NCBI RefSeq assembly: GCF_014839805.1
Contig: NC_051134.1
Span: forward strand, 14,105,170-14,169,169
From: Manduca sexta
Lineage: Eukaryota; Arthropoda; Insecta; Lepidoptera; Sphingidae
Length of the DNA stretch: 64,000 bases
Direction of reading: 5' to 3'
Shown: in pieces, positions 42,157 to 52,600 of the stretch
Numbering within the stretch: position 1 is the first letter of the stretch
How the letters are laid out: the number at the start of each line of letters is the position of its first letter
The notes under the pieces: model-generated
What the model saw: the letters and a program-made list of their open reading frames with translations, nothing else
Databases searched by the model: none
Told to the model about the DNA's origin: nothing
Made by a program: the position numbers and the translations under genes

Positions 42157-42619
42157 ATATGAATGCAACAATGTTTATACTTAGATCCTCCTTGTCGACG
42201 TAAATTATTATGTAAGTATTTAATATGCGAACAATAAATCGATCAGCAAATCAATCAAGAGTATCAGTAATATATTAGTATGTAAGCTGTAGAGAAGTGA
42301 CAATGGCCGATAATTTTACTATTTAGGAAGAAAATTGGCAAGTCAGCTACAAAACGTCACATAGATGTGAGTAACAAAACCAACGGAAACTATGAAGCCG
42401 ACGTTGAAACGATTTTCTCTTTTTAAAGCCATTTCTAATATTCACCGTCGACGAATGTCTTTTTTTTGTAAAGCATTAATGTGTATTAATATTTCTTGTC
42501 GATTATTGTCACTAGAAGATTGGAAAGCCGGGAAGTCAAGGAGGTATAAACTTAATATGCACGTTTGATCTTACATTACTGCTGTCGAAGTCCATAAGTG
42601 TTACTTAAAAAGATACAGA

Positions 42620-42870
42620 CTTTGCTGGTGGTAGGATATATTATATATCCGCCTGGATAGCGACTACCCCACACAAAGTGTTAAAACCCGCCATGGTGGC
42701 CCACATAGGTGTGTCGCGTTCCGAGATCAGCATGCGTATATCCGGTTCCAACATGCCGGCATAATTTAGTCGACTGCTGAGGGGTAATTCATGTCCCGAC
42801 AGTCTACTGGACTCCTCTCCACTTACCATCAGGTGCAATGGGGTCAATTGGTCATGCTCATATAAAAATA
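42620..42870 (+). mobile_element. LINE 3'-end fragment, second family
   Basis: A segment running from TGGTGGTAGGATATATTATA through ATATCCGGTTCCAACATGCC and CCACTTACCATCAGGTGCAA to a 'catataaaaataaac' end. A decayed copy in the opposite orientation is at 61,250-61,440, which confirms it as an interspersed repeat. The minus-strand 68-codon frame inside it is not a gene. Confidence 0.75.
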
Positions 42871-45270
42871 AACTTTATACTGTAGAGTAATATTGTGTTG
42901 GTCCTAAAATATATAAATAATTTTAAAAGGAGCAATGCATAGGCTAATTTTCCATATAGGCGATGTTACAATAAAGTGTTCTGGCATTTTATTTCACAGT
43001 AAAGCTTCGCAGCTTTCACAGTATAACTCTAAACAATAATTTTTATTTTTGCAAAATATTAAAAGTAGTGTGTCAAAATACCTAATTAAACTGCACAATA
43101 AAACATACTGCAAAACGCTCTATGTGTGTTATAAGTATCAATGCTGTATTTTTTTTATTACTATTGATACATTTATGTATTTTGCCCCATGTGCCAAATT
43201 AGACCATCCTGGCACTGACTGGCTCCCCTGAAGTGGCTGAGCACTCCATCACCCCTCATCTAAATTATATCTTAGACCATCGAGAAAGAATGTGCCTTAT
43301 CCTTAATACAGTGAACAAATATTTTGTCAATTTCAATGTAAAAACATAGAATATACAACACAAATTGAGTTATTATGAACATATACATAAGTTTTACACT
43401 CACTACAGTGAGTTTTTATAAATATTTGCATGAGCATTTCCTCTTATACTTTTGCAGAAAAGAAATATCATACAAGCCACAATACATACATATTATCTAA
43501 GCTAAATATAAATAAGTAATAATATATTACCAGTTAAGAATAAAATAGAGATATTTATAAAAGTGTAGTTTTCCTCGATACAATAACCGCCCCTAACAAT
43601 TTAACAAAGTGTTTGACAAGGAAAATGTAATTAACTGACCAAAAATATAAAGAACTACTGGGCCTGCCAGATAGAGTCCTACTGCAGACTGCCTTCTATG
43701 TATACCTTATTTTATATTTATAGCTGTCTTCTTTATAAAGCTTCAAAAGAGAGTCACTTATCTAGTCTAAAATGATTATATCTTTCAAGCTGGAACTCCC
43801 CAAACACATACACTCAATTTTATTGAAATGACTGATGTTTTGGGATAAGTAATTGGGATAAGTTAAAATTGTGACAAGAGATTTAATATATCAAGTTATA
43901 TGCAAGTTTCAAGAGTAGACAAATGAGTTATCAAGTGGACAAAAGGTAAATAAAATATTTATGACTTAATAATTTGTTTCATTTAAACTTATAGTCAATT
44001 TATAGTCAATTAAAAGATTGAATAACAATAAGCCAATTAAGCTAATTAAGAATTCAAAGACATCTTGATGATACAGTTTCATGAGTTAAGATATTGTTTA
44101 TGATATGAAGCCACTAATCCATATATATGATGCAACTTATATGCGGTTTGATTGTAAGAAGTTCTAACATACATTCAATCTACAGGTTTAAAGCTGGTAA
44201 TTTTAAACTTATATGCATATCTGTCATACCCACCTATTAATCCTTGCACAAAGGAAATGCATTTTTGCACATAATATTATTGACTGATGAGCAACGCACA
44301 CCCTAAACTACACAATGAGCACTAGAAAAGCTTAAATTCATCCCCATTTTTATTATCCCTACTGAGCATCTGGATAGTTACTTAATGATTGTCTCGCATA
44401 AAACATTCAAAATCTTCCTACTAGGTATGATCTTTAAAATTATTTGTTGAGGATTGGATTAAACATTATTATTTTTTATTGACAATAATAATAAATCATC
44501 AAGTATGGTTCTCTTACTAAATATGACTCTAATGCGCTTGTTGCACAGTGATATAACTATTTGTACAACATTTAAAGGTATTCCATTGGTCTTACAGTTC
44601 AAGAAATAGGTTATTCAGTGATTTCATAAACTACCCTAATTTTTGTGTTATATACACATCACACTTAACAATTATGTTAATTTTAGGCCAATTCCTACCA
44701 AATTATCTTTTTTTAATTCAAAAAGAATTATATTACACTGCTCTGTTTATTAAATATTATGATTTATATTGTAGTTGCTAGTTTAGATTTTATCACATTG
44801 AAAATATTATAAATATATTAGGCTATTATAGGTATTATGTCAATGACATAGAGTTGGTTGCTAACACAAAAAAAATATATACACTCCATCAAATGCCATT
44901 AATACAAGGTCACAAACCTCAATACATTTTTATTGGCTGTGTAGTTACAGTTTAATATCAAATAAATTTCTATAAAATAATAAGCACTCTTGTGGGTATA
45001 ATTTGTTGTCTTCACACGTAGGTACTCTTACTATGCCCAAACACTATAAACGTTCGTGATAGTTCCATAACACGATCTAGTAGTTCATTGCTACCTATCT
45101 CCATATTGCTTTACGTCTCAAGTAGATATTAAATAATTAGGTTATATTATAAACTTCGCGATAACCAGTGATTTTTTTGAATAAACGTAAAGAATGAAGT
45201 ATTAAAAATTAACACTACACATATTTGACAAAAATAGGAGTTTGACGTTTGATACAAGGAATGCAATTTT
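42871..45270. other. AT-rich stretch without supported gene
   Basis: No coding exon is evident on either strand. A GC-balanced patch at about 43,190-43,320, containing CTGACTGGCTCCCCTGAAG, may be part of another old retroelement tail, but I cannot place it. The remainder is simple AT-rich DNA. Confidence 0.5.
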
Positions 45271-45276
45271 ACTTAC

Positions 45277-45440
45277 CTATACTTCTCCTGTTTCACTTCT
45301 GCTGCTTATCTTGAACGGCACATTTGAATTAATTTATAAAAACCAACAAAGAATGCGGTAAAAATATAATTTTCAACTATGCATGGATTCTAAAAACAAA
45401 AGAAGCAGAAATTCGTAGCTCAGACACACTGTGAATAGGG
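45277..45440 (-). promoter_or_regulatory. possible non-coding first exon of a leftward gene
   Basis: On the minus strand the sequence ends at 45,277 with TATAG followed by a consensus donor GTAAGT (45,276-45,271). Upstream, at 45,471-45,478 and 45,457-45,464, are two TATCGATA motifs; in Drosophila this is the DRE (DREF-binding) element of housekeeping promoters. Donor plus motif pair suggest a promoter near 45,440-45,480 firing leftward into a 5'UTR exon. No coding exon of that gene is identified downstream, and TATCGATA also occurs singly elsewhere in the window, so this is tentative. Confidence 0.3.
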
Positions 45441-45904
45441 GCGACTGTAAAACATGTATCGATATTTTAATATCGATAGTTTTGCTTCCTAGCGAATAAT
45501 ATATTCTGTAATAACTAAATAAATAATTAATATCAGTTATAATAAATAACTAAACATTCGTATTACAATCGATGTGAATATAGAGTTTACAATGTGATTT
45601 GCAAAGTTGATTTTCATTGTAATCTACACAATAACTATTGTATCTAATTTGTATCCATTATAATATGAAGTCATTATAATATGGATTTTATGTTCATTTC
45701 TTATCTTTAAAATAAAATAAGGTTGTTTAAAATGATAGATATAAAGAATAATTATTATAAATAAGTGAATATCACCGCTGATAGATTTTATAATTTCACT
45801 GGCAACGTAATTCGTAAATACGTTGATACAACAGATGAACAGAACACATATCTAATGATAAAATGCACATATTACTAAGAAGATTAATGTGGATTTACTG
45901 CAAA

Positions 45905-46163
45905 CACACACACACATACACACACACACACACACATCATGCTTTTATCTATAAAGGGGTAGACAGAGATGTAACCAACGCACAGTCTTCCTTATAATAT
46001 GCATTTCGTCTTATGATGTGAGTGGGGGCGAGCTTATTGATATATTGGACACAATATATTCTAAACTCAGGGCTGAGCAGAAAAATTAAATATCAGCAGG
46101 ATTCGAAACAGAGACCTAAGAGCGGTGTCGTACTGCGCACGCCATATAATTACGCCACCAAGG
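45905..46163 (-). mobile_element. tRNA-derived SINE with TG-repeat tail, minus copy
   Basis: Read on the minus strand it starts CTTGGTGGCGTAATT near 46,163 and has a B-box-like GTTTCGAATCC near 46,115. It passes through a TCTGCTCAGCCCTGAG block and ends in a long TG run (CA on the + strand, 45,905-45,936). The same order of blocks is seen at 58,851-59,090 in the other orientation. The body is diverged, so this is an older copy. Confidence 0.75.
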
Positions 46164-47174
46164 TAATCTGATTATCTGATCGAGGATTTACCTCAATTTT
46201 AAGTAAAGGAAAGAATTTGAATATTCTCAAGCAATTACAATAACCATTTTAAATTTTAAAACGAAACTATTACCACAGATGAGCTTTAACTGGGATAAAT
46301 GAGATAATTCAATCATGTACCTTATAGGGAAACTGTACAATTCTACAATTTCATCTAAATGTTTGCTGGTACTGGACAATGTATGTAACAAATGTTGTTA
46401 TGTTTAGTCGATATCGATATTTTGATATATTAGGGTGGATACTCTAAAAATATTCGACATGAGCTGTCAAATTTACTAGTAAAATGCACAGAGTATATAG
46501 ATGGTCGTAAGAAGCATACCTAATATACAATTTTAAAATAATATTCTCTTTACATTGCTACTTAGTATTATTACGAATAACCGTATGGTCCTAAACGACA
46601 TTATTTAAAATGTTGAAAACAATTTGCTTCCGAATAAATGCTACTCGTCACATAAATGTTTAAGCTAACCAAATATAATCCTATATATATCAGCTTATGA
46701 ATGTAATAAAAGTCAAATAAAATTCACTTAACTCATGTAAAATAGGCCCCAAACATTTTATTTTCATATTGTGTTTACCGTAATTGAAACATTTCTCAGT
46801 GTAAGGAAATTCCTCTTTCCTAGCAACACTATCCTATTAGGTCTATTGCAGTCTGTTGTAATTTTTATAAGCTGTATCCTGCCAATGTAGATAAATATAT
46901 TTTATTTTGATGGCTTACCTTTAATTTAAAATATTTATTTAATTATTTTAAGTTTCGATGCTTTATAATTATGGTAATTAATAATTTTACTGAGAACAAA
47001 GTTTTATGAAACTCTAACTTTAAAAAAATATTTTCTTATTTAATCTGTGGTTTAGCCAAAAAGTATCTCTTATCTCCATGTGAAAAAGTAAAAAATATGC
47101 TCAAAGGATTTTTACTTTTATTATTTTTTTAGCGCAGAATAAACCTTTGGTTTTAGTTATAGTAATAAATAATA

Positions 47175-47333
47175 ATGGCAGACGAAGAAATTAATGGTGA
47201 TACTGACGATATTCAGCATGACAAAGATAAAACGCAGAAGAAGACTGCCAAACATGATAGTGGAGTAGCAGATTTGGAGAAAGTTACAGATTATGCAGAA
47301 GAAAAAGAAATTTCCTCTCAAGATATTTCTGGT
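47175..47333 (+). CDS. HYPK: HYPK exon 1 (residues 1-53)
   Basis: Acidic N-terminus and the conserved DSGVADLEKVTDYAEEKE block. It ends ...DISG with donor GTTAGT at 47,334; ending here keeps phase 0 for the next exon. Confidence 0.93.
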
Positions 47334-48533
47334 GTTAGTATTGTATTGTGTTAGTCACATTTTTATAGGTTATTTATAACCCCATTGTCCAGCCTCTTTA
47401 GCTGGTCATTTGGTTTAGTTGTCAAGAGCTGAGGCCTGAGTTTATTAGACATTCTTGTGGAGTAATCCACGGCACGATGAAGCGTTTTTAAACGTTTTCG
47501 TCTCATAAGCCAAGTGTTCTGAAACTTGAATTTTTATATAGATCAGACATTAGATGCCTTAAGCAGAAGTTTCTTAAGATTTCTGTAATTTACAATTGGT
47601 ATGCTTGTTAATATTATACATAACTCGTGTTAACTTTTCGATCCATATTTCTAAAATATGTAATGTGTAAAAACCAACATCCAAATTGTAAAAAAATGCT
47701 TTATACTGGGTTCCAGGCATTATCACTAATTGGCGATAGAAGAAATAAAGAAGCTGCAGAAAGGTTAGAAAAAGAGAAAGAACTACAAAAGGTTGCTGTC
47801 AAGAAGGATGACATAGAATTAATTGTAAGTGCTCAATTTTTTTATAGTTTGCTAATGAACTCTTGAGATTACATGGTTGTAGACTAATAGGTTTAGTAAG
47901 AGGCTAAGTACCATCCCTTGGTCTGCCAAGCTCTAGCAGTAAAATCTGAGTTTCTAACTTCTTAAAAAATAATTTGTCATGATAGCATTTGCACAATCAA
48001 ACAAATTTCACAATCGCATTCTCAAATAAAAAACACATAGCCAAAAGAATGCCACTGGTTTGTTACTTTGCAAACAATAAAGCTTTTCATGAGTAAAATT
48101 ATGAGTAATCATTATTATCCATTATCCCAGTAGGGCAATGCTTTTTCATGTATTTTGCCCAAGAATTTAGTGAATAACTAGTTATTATTGATTGGCCACC
48201 GGCCTGATCACCAGTGGTGCAGGGTGAAATTTGTCAAAATGGAACCCAACACAATATTCATAATTAATGTAGTCTGCAAATCATTTTAATGATAATTTGA
48301 TTTTACATAAATTACGAAAGGGATGATGGTAGAATTAGATTATATTGTTTCATCAACACTGCTGACCTCACACTCCCTCCGAAACTTGCTAGTATGTAAA
48401 ACAAATAAGTAATAAAGCTTGTTGTATACTTTTTCAGGTGAAGGAATTGGAGATCTCGAGAACACTAGCTGAAAGAACTTTAAGAGAACACAGAGGTGAT
48501 GTGGTGGCAGCGTTAACAACACTTACAAACTGA
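47175..48533 (+). CDS. HYPK: Huntingtin-interacting protein K (HYPK) homologue, three exons
   Basis: HYPK binds the ribosome-associated NatA N-terminal acetyltransferase (Naa10/Naa15), tunes its activity and has chaperone-like behaviour in the cytosol. Exons 47,175-47,333, 47,717-47,824 and 48,438-48,533 join in frame (159+108+96 nt) to 120 residues, the size of animal HYPK. Introns have GT-AG ends (donors GTTAGT and GTAAGT; acceptors TTCCAG and TTTCAG), both in phase 0. Recognisable blocks are the family signature KHDSGVADLEKVTDYAEEKE (residues 26-45), the segment that reaches the NatA active site in known structures. A charged helix around SLIGDRRNKEAAERLEKEKE follows, then the C-terminal UBA-like domain (about 78-120: ELEISRTLAERTLREHRGDV...ALTTLTN), which docks on Naa15. 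The ATG starts MADEE and is the first in the exon. A pyrimidine tract ending in AG at 47,131-47,132 hints at a 5'UTR intron just upstream. The gene converges on the membrane-protein gene at 49,514-58,182. Confidence 0.96.
47717..47824 (+). CDS. HYPK: HYPK exon 2 (residues 54-89)
   Basis: Begins ALSLIGDRR after acceptor TTCCAG and ends DDIELI before donor GTAAGT at 47,825. It carries the highly charged, probably helical middle of the protein. The upstream in-frame ATG at 47,627 lies in intron 1 and is not the start. Confidence 0.94.
48438..48533 (+). CDS. HYPK: HYPK exon 3 (residues 90-120 and stop)
   Basis: Starts VKELEISR after acceptor TTTCAG and ends ALTTLTN with TGA at 48,531-48,533. It forms most of the UBA-like domain. 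Confidence 0.94.
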   Translation: MKELEISRTLAERTLREHRGDVVAALTTLTN

Positions 48534-49183
48534 TGTGAAACTTTGTTGACATGTTCTTGGTGGAATGCTGTTTTAGTTCTAAGTTTATTGAATAGATTTT
48601 TCTATCCAATAACAATTTCTATTATTTTATTTAAGCAGTAACAGAGGGCATAATAGAGGGTATAGCATCAAATACCAAATGAATATTTGATTTTATAAAT
48701 ATAATGTTTATGACTTATATCTAAATTATAAGTGCTTAATAGTGTAATTTGATTTGATATATCTTTCATATTTTTAAGTGAGTGAAACTGCGCATAGTTC
48801 TCAACACTCATAAACCTTTTTGTGATTAACTCAGGTACACAAGTCTTGATGGAAACAGTTTGCAGTTCATCTGTGAGGTTTATTAGGTTAGGTAGGTAGG
48901 TAGGAACACAAACAAAAATTAAAAGTAGACAATTGAGACATAGTTCTATTTCTTATAGCTCAGCACTATTTGTTTTGAGGTGGAGTACAGTGTATAATTT
49001 CAATATTGTATTGGAAACAATTTTACAAATACCATACATTTTTCAAATAATATATTTTGAGTTCACACAGTATTATAGCTAATGAAATATACCTATCTAA
49101 ATTAGGGATTTATACAGAGTGTGTTAATATATTTTCTAAAAAAACAAGTGAATCCAAGAAATGTTTGGCACAGTGCCACAGTA
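48534..49183. other. 3' region between two convergent genes
   Basis: AT-rich sequence holding the HYPK 3'UTR. No AATAAA follows HYPK closely; a TATAAA variant lies near 48,694 and an AATAAA at 49,276-49,281. A short TAGG repeat lies at about 48,890-48,904. Confidence 0.5.
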
Positions 49184-49184
49184 G

Positions 49185-49190
49185 TTTATT
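49185..49190 (-). terminator. candidate poly(A) signal of the membrane-protein gene
   Basis: TTTATT on the + strand, so AATAAA on the minus strand, about 325 bases after the stop codon at 49,514-49,516. It would give a 3'UTR of roughly 340 bases. Other TTTATT words occur further left. Confidence 0.3.
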
Positions 49191-49513
49191 ATTAAGAAGT
49201 TCTTTTAACAGTTTAATATATTGATTCTCAAGAGGCAGGCTGCTGGTCGCAATTTCGTATGATACGATTTTGCCTAATAAACTATAAAATACATTACATT
49301 GGTAATTGCTTAAGTGTAATTTAACTTAAATATTAAAAAAATAGCTGTATTATGACTAAGTACTATATTGACCCTTAAATAGTATATTTTTACTTAACAA
49401 GATCACAATATTATATTTTTATGTACATACACAAAATAACAGATCAAATTTATGACACACCAGGTAAAAAGAGCATCGGCTCTTTTTTATATTAATTAAT
49501 ACATTGAAGCTCC

Positions 49514-49600
49514 TCATATATGTATTGTGCTTTGGGTTTGAGAAACATTGTCATTTTTTCTTTCTGTGTACGGTGGAGGCGGAATACTGCTGTCGTGGAT
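49514..49600 (-). CDS. membrane-protein exon 7: C-terminus with PPPPY (residues 198-225)
   Basis: Acceptor TTATTTCAG. It encodes IHDSSIPPPPY and a polar end finishing STIHI, with TGA at 49,516-49,514. An overlapping 67-codon frame on the same strand is a different phase and is not used. Confidence 0.9.
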   Translation of the reverse strand: MHDSSIPPPPYTERKNDNVSQTQSTIHI

Positions 49601-52600
49601 CTGAAATAAAAAATGTAACAAATTATGTAGGAGTGCGCAATAAGATACCCTGTTACAATTTTAGTTGTTGCTGTTTTTATAACGAATATGTTCAATAAAA
49701 AAATATTTTACATCTGAAATACTTACAAATCCAGAATTCAGATACGCCACAGCCGGATATATGGCGGACCCAGATGCAGGTGCTCTCGAATAACTAAAAA
49801 ATATAATTAATCTATACTGTATAATTGATGAATCACCTGTTTGTAGGATATAAAAAAATTATAACCGTCTTTAAAAACAAAGCAACAGTAAACAACCAAT
49901 AGAAATTAGTATGATTGTAGTATGTAATTAATTTCTATTCCACTTTAAGAAATCTGCTAGTTCACATGCAATCAAAGATTTAATCTTTTGTGATGATCGA
50001 CTTGAGTGTGGATATTTGATTTAATTTAGTACTTATAGTTGATTGCATATGTGTCAGAAAGTCTTACCGTGGCGGCGCGTCTCGTAATCTTTCCTCAACG
50101 TACAACTGTAGACTGCCTATCGACAGACGGCCATCCGTGTTGTATGCTGACGGTCCGTTGCCCAAAGGCCTGTAATTGTAGAAAATAAACTTATATTTTT
50201 CAATAAGAGTGTAGGTAAGGTGAGAGCGGTGCCTAGATTCCTAGAGGGATAATATGTTTGTTTGAATAACAAAACACAAATACATACAAAAGCGCTAAAT
50301 TATTTGAATTGTCTACAAAAAAAAATCGGTTATGGTTGGACCAAAACTGGCGATTGAACTTTTCTTGAAAGCTGACTATGCCTTTGTTTTCTAATAATTT
50401 AAAAAATATTTGTGAATATTTAATTTGTAAAAATTAGGTAAAGGTTTCAAAAAGTATAGAGCGTTTATATGTTGGCTACATCAGAATGATATTCTTCTGC
50501 ATTTGGATTTTTAAAATCAACATCCGGCAATGTAGATTGTTCGTGTTTTTTTTGCAATTGAAAAGTATAATTATGCTGAGATATTGCTCTACGTACATAT
50601 TCGTTAGTAGGTATTTAGTACTTGATTATTCAAATAGTAAGTCGGTGAGTGCTAAGTATAAACAGTTAAGTACCTACTTTTTTATCAGTGTACTAGCTTT
50701 TGCCCGCGGCTCCGCCCGCGTTATAAAGTTTATCGGGCTAAAGTTTTCCGTTATAAAAGTCACGCTATATATTTTCCCGGGAGCCTATGTTCTTCCCAGG
50801 GTCTCAAACTGTCACCATACCAAATTTTATCCTAATACGTTGGGTAGTTTTTGAGTTTAACACGTTCGGGCTGACCGATGCAGCGGGGGACTTTGTTTTA
50901 TGATATAATTTTGTAGAACTTTTTAAGAGGAACAATCCCGTCATACATTATTGTTGCATAACTTTAACCGTTTACGCAGCGCACGCAACAGAAGCTCTCA
51001 AAACTAATAAATTGTCCCCGTTTTTGCATCATGTTTCATTACTGCTCCGCTCCTATTGGTCATAGCCTGACGATATATAACCTATAGCACTCCAGGAACA
51101 AAGGGCTATCCAACACAAAAATATTTTTTCAGTTCGAACCGGTAGTTCCTGAGATTAGCGATTACTGCTCCGCTCCTATTGGGCATAGCGTGATGATATA
51201 AGTATATAGCCTATAGCATTCCAGGAACAAAGGGCTATCCAACACAAAAGAATTATTCAGTTCAAACTCCTAGTTTCTGAGATTAGCCATTACTGCTCCG
51301 CTCCTATTGGTCATAGCGTGATTATATATAGCCTATAGCACTTCACGAACAAAGGGCTATCCAATACAAAATGATTTTTTTAGTTCGAACCGGTAGTTCC
51401 TGAGATTAGCCATTACTGCTCTGCTCCTATTGGGTATAGCGTGATGATATATAGCCTATAGCACTCCACGAATAAAAGGCTATCCAACGCAAAAAGAATT
51501 TTTCAGTTTGGACCGGTAGTTCCTGAGATTAACCATTACTGCTCCGCTCCTATCGGGTATAGCGTGATGATATATAGCCTATAGCACTCCACGAACAAAG
51601 GGCTATCCAACGCAAAAAGAATTTTTCAGTTCGGACCGGTAGTTCCTGAGATTAGGCATTACTGCTCCGCTCCTATTGGGTATAGCGTGATGATATAGAG
51701 CCTATAGCACTCCACGAACATAGGGCTATCCAACGCAAAAAGAATTTTTCTGTTTGGACCGGTAGTTCCTGAGATTAGCGCGTTCAAACAAACAAACAAA
51801 CAAACAAACAAACAAACAAACTCTTCAGCTTTATATAATAGTATAGATATTATTTTTCTTAAAATAACTGACTCGATTATTGCTTTTCACATTTAGTAAT
51901 TTAGTCTTGGCGTCATAAAGCGTAACATAGCGTCTTTCATAAAATTAAATCTCCAAACTTACCTTAAGCTTTTAACTGTACAGAGTTTGTATAACAGGAT
52001 GAAAGTAACAATAATTCCGAGGACGAGTGTGGCTCCCATAATTATTTGAGTCGTTGATATCAATAAAATTTGATCTAGCGAATCCCTGAAAATATTAATT
52101 GCAATAAATTTACATAGATCCTTTTAATTTTATTTGAATCCTGCTTCCTATTGGAAGTAAATATTTTCTCTAACAACGATGGTAGCAATCCAAATGTAAA
52201 GAGCATTGTTTATAGGTACTTTAACAGTTATCCACACGGCACCTAAATATTCGCCACATCTACCAAATATGTAATACCAGGTAATTAAAGTTATGTTACT
52301 TGTTTATGTCGCTAAGGTAGGTAGGCGAAAATTAGACGAGCAGATGACTTGACGTTCATTTATTATGTACTCGTTGTATATAAAATAAAAAGTATAAATA
52401 ATGTATAGTAATATATCGCACTGCTATTACAAGACTGTATCAACTCAAAAAATGATCAATTTGAAACAACTCATTTTTCATATTATAACAAGTATTTTTA
52501 GACAGATATTTTAATAAACTAGTGCAATATTTTGACAGTATCGATTAATCTTTAACAAATTGGTATGCGAAGCTAATTTTGCGAAAACATCGTAATCCTT

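Larger units (their letters stand above)
50693..51850 (+). mobile_element. non-autonomous retroelement with internal 123-bp tandem array
   Basis: It opens with CTAGCTTTTGCCCGCGGCTC and closes with an (ACAA)n run (51,784-51,822) followed by CTCTTCAGCTTTATATAATA and GTATAGAT. I know this start and tail from very abundant non-autonomous retroelements of Lepidoptera; the family name is uncertain. The interior holds six head-to-tail units (51,038-51,780). It lies in intron 4 of the minus-strand membrane-protein gene, opposite in orientation to the gene. The 122-codon frame at 50,486-50,854 runs into its 5' part and is not a gene. Confidence 0.75.

Noticed and set aside
47627..47866. 79-codon + frame starting in HYPK intron 1
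   Set aside because: Only the part after 47,717 is exon 2; the start and end of the frame are intronic.
49492..49695. 67-codon minus-strand frame over the last exon of the membrane gene
   Set aside because: It is in a different phase from the spliced reading; the in-phase translation ends ...STIHI.
50486..50854. 122-codon + frame
   Set aside because: Runs from intronic AT-rich DNA into the head of the tandem-array retroelement; it is an artefact.
51038..51780. Tandem array as a possible CRISPR
   Set aside because: Units are contiguous 123-mers without spacers, in a eukaryotic intron.
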